Shown here piece after piece: positions 63,301 through 64,000 of a stretch of 64,000 bases of DNA. The position numbers and the translations under genes are program-made. The stretch's first letter is position 1. The number at the start of each line of letters is the position of its first letter. Source of the DNA: Ectopseudomonas khazarica (GTDB lineage: Bacteria > Pseudomonadota > Gammaproteobacteria > Pseudomonadales > Pseudomonadaceae); assembly GCF_004521985.1 (NCBI RefSeq), contig NZ_SBHZ01000009.1, positions 124,001 to 188,000 on the forward strand, written 5' to 3'. The notes under the pieces are model-generated. The model saw only the letters and a list, made by a program, of their open reading frames with translations, was not told where the DNA came from and searched no databases.

Positions 63301-64000
63301 CACCGCCTGGCCTACTACGACGCCCTCACCCACCTGCCCAACCGCACGCTGTTCCAGGACCGGCTGCACAGCGCCCTGCAACATGCCGAACGGCATGACG
63401 AGTGGGTGGTGCTGATGTTCCTCGACCTCGATCGCTTCAAGCCGATCAACGATTCGCTGGGCCACGCGGCCGGCGACCGTATGCTCAAGGACGTGGCCGT
63501 GCGCCTGTCGGCCTGCGTCGACGGCGACGACACCGTCGCGCGCATGGGCGGCGACGAATTCACCCTGCTGCTGCAACCGCGCGCCACCCGTGAAGGTGCA
63601 CTGAACCGCGCCATCCATGTCGCCGAACAGATTCTCGCCAGCCTGGCACGCCCCTTCGTGCTCGAAGGACGCGAGTTCTTCGTCACGGCCAGCATCGGCA
63701 TCGCCCTCGCCCCGCAGGACGGTGACGAGCTGAGCCAGCTGATGAAGAACGCCGACACCGCCATGTACCACGCCAAGGAACGTGGCAAGAACAACTTCCA
63801 GTTCTACCAGGCCGACATGAACGCCAGCGCCCTGGAGCGCCTGGAGCTGGAGAGCGACCTGCGCCATGCCCAGGAACAGGGCCAGTTCGTCCTGCACTAC
63901 CAGCCACAGTTCTCCGGCGACGGCCGCCGCCTGACCGGCGTCGAGGCCCTGCTGCGCTGGAACCACCCGAGCCGTGGCCTGGTACCGCCGGACGATTTCA
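60400..64000 (+). CDS. morA: Multi-PAS GGDEF/EAL membrane protein, MorA-like (3' end cut)
   Basis: 1200 residues are visible and the frame continues past the window. The start is GTG at 60400 after an in-frame stop. TM1 lies near 27-45 and TM2 near 262-282, enclosing a periplasmic domain of about 215 residues. Several PAS domains follow (about 310, 410, 570, 695 and 845). The GGDEF domain has an intact active site MGGDEF near 1049 but DGDD where the inhibitory RxxD should stand. EAL begins with VEALLRW before the edge. MorA in Pseudomonas controls motility and biofilm through c-di-GMP, and an ettA-like gene lies near it in P. aeruginosa. Confidence 0.8.
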   Translation, partial: MSTPSSQPNSPTGESRAPRRREALRRALVVLVLAILGLLAWQLVQEHRQLLGSQKQLSLSYGEQLAKHLSLSMRLKAQAGQAMLHSAEDAKHSDAELLGTLRSIFPTLSSMAWFDANGQLLSDSFASANDRSFIRNQLQRSASAAYHFAFSAQDGGALYLLLRQADGSHRVLRMSTKALRNWLREQHQSEHDWLLEDRQSLRVIARADHLQQAAGSIAPVTGAEQAQSLAQIPLPGSDWQLRPLFDADRASNELMPALAGKFLLFVLCSLLTLLALYGLQREQRRLQRLNSESRRSLHRAASALGAVEERILVTQSDGKLRYLNPQAEALFGLSSEAAWDLHLLDLLPDLDPLLLNSPQLAGDPGPELVRVERQGSARLFAVTRSDIGNAGPRGGYVWVLRDVTDEQQAMRVLQETRRRYQDIFDGTGVALCVLDLSGLRSLLLQNKLRDAAGLQRWLKADAQHHTLLLDQLRITEANQVALNLLGVKSIDQAWHQLIDSGPIRPDDLRYRLAVAVLEGPNLVELETQLVTAQGLQRHVWLVLRLPEMIQDYQAVTLSISDITSRKRIELSLIERERFWSEVVRSVPDLLYVHDMQNRQVLFSNHSLGLQLGYSKAELRSMREDFWEQVLHPDDSDYYWRIRNLQKVVGDGLLLESVLRWRHRDGQWRWFSIREQALARDERGRVSRLIGVAKDITEQIERNQSLRDSEQRYRLLAESISDVIFSTDSSLALNYVSPSVEPVLGYSVNWVMANGFANMAANPQQLVGLNHLLERIRDALGERDRLNRLRDELPDQLFVFDCLRADGHKIPVELRLVLMWDENGRFEGILGVGRDISQQRRAEKDLRMAATVFEHSTAAILVTDPAGYIVQVNKAFSRVSGYSAGQVLDQLPGMLTADRQQATHMQYILGQLNQRGSWEGEVWLKRKGGENFPAWVGITAVHDEEGDLVSYVCFFSDISERKASEQRIHRLAYYDALTHLPNRTLFQDRLHSALQHAERHDEWVVLMFLDLDRFKPINDSLGHAAGDRMLKDVAVRLSACVDGDDTVARMGGDEFTLLLQPRATREGALNRAIHVAEQILASLARPFVLEGREFFVTASIGIALAPQDGDELSQLMKNADTAMYHAKERGKNNFQFYQADMNASALERLELESDLRHAQEQGQFVLHYQPQFSGDGRRLTGVEALLRWNHPSRGLVPPDDF

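Noticed and set aside
61798-63966. 722-codon minus-strand frame
   Set aside because: Antisense to the PAS-GGDEF-EAL gene; no motif of its own.

Overview
The window is high-GC gammaproteobacterial DNA whose gene content and order point to the genus Pseudomonas. The chemotaxis transducer - ampE - ampD - DUF1631 - nadC - [variable insert] - pilA / pilBCD - coaE - yacG order is the one known from P. aeruginosa and relatives. An aliphatic amidase very close to P. aeruginosa AmiE, a fused fruBKA PTS operon with divergent fruR, ndh, and an ettA/morA-like pair agree with this. The species cannot be named from the sequence alone. One gene runs off each end: prfC on the left and a morA-like gene on the right.

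Layout. (1) 1-2.3 kb: the end of prfC, then a REP-associated transposase bracketed by REP palindromes. (2) 2.3-16 kb: a nitrogen-scavenging locus. On the minus strand, in transcription order, lie an ABC importer of the urea/short-chain-amide type (urtA-B-C-D-E), formamidase (fmdA), its zinc-ribbon partner (fmdB), aliphatic amidase (amiE) and an AAA+ ATPase resembling AmiB. Divergent on the plus strand are a very unusual sensor, an NCS1-type permease fused through a Cys-rich linker to a histidine kinase and receiver, and a NarL/LuxR-type response regulator. The urtA and fmdA upstream regions share a 7-2-7 inverted repeat, the arrangement NarL-type regulators favour, so the locus looks like a self-contained amide-sensing regulon. 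Several palindromic repeat families are scattered through it. (3) 16-19 kb: a class III sirtuin and a membrane protein with EF-hand-like loops. (4) 19-26 kb: the fructose PTS (fruA, fruK, fruB) with divergent fruR and a Cra-type operator, then a TatD-family hydrolase. (5) 26.9-34.3 kb: chemoreceptor, ampE, ampD, DUF1631 protein, nadC.

(6) 34.5-45.9 kb: a glycan island inserted between nadC and pilA, AT-richer in places. A plus-strand operon encodes a nucleotide-sugar dehydrogenase, a UDP-GlcNAc 2-epimerase relative, two methyltransferases and two glycosyltransferases. A minus-strand group carries pilA, a TfpW/TMTC-like membrane glycosyltransferase with C-terminal repeats, a polyprenyl-phosphate-type GT2, a helix-turn-helix remnant and a Wzx-type flippase. 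This looks like a strain-variable pilin and surface glycosylation cassette. (7) 46-51 kb: pilB, pilC, pilD, coaE, yacG. (8) 51-55 kb: a small hypothetical protein, a CbiM-like membrane protein, DUF1780, MOSC and DUF3094 proteins, and ndh. (9) 55.1-55.4 kb: tRNA-Asn, tRNA-Pro and tRNA-Lys on the minus strand with a terminator. (10) 55.6-64 kb: a second DUF1631 protein with a PilZ protein, ettA, and divergently the truncated multi-PAS GGDEF/EAL gene.
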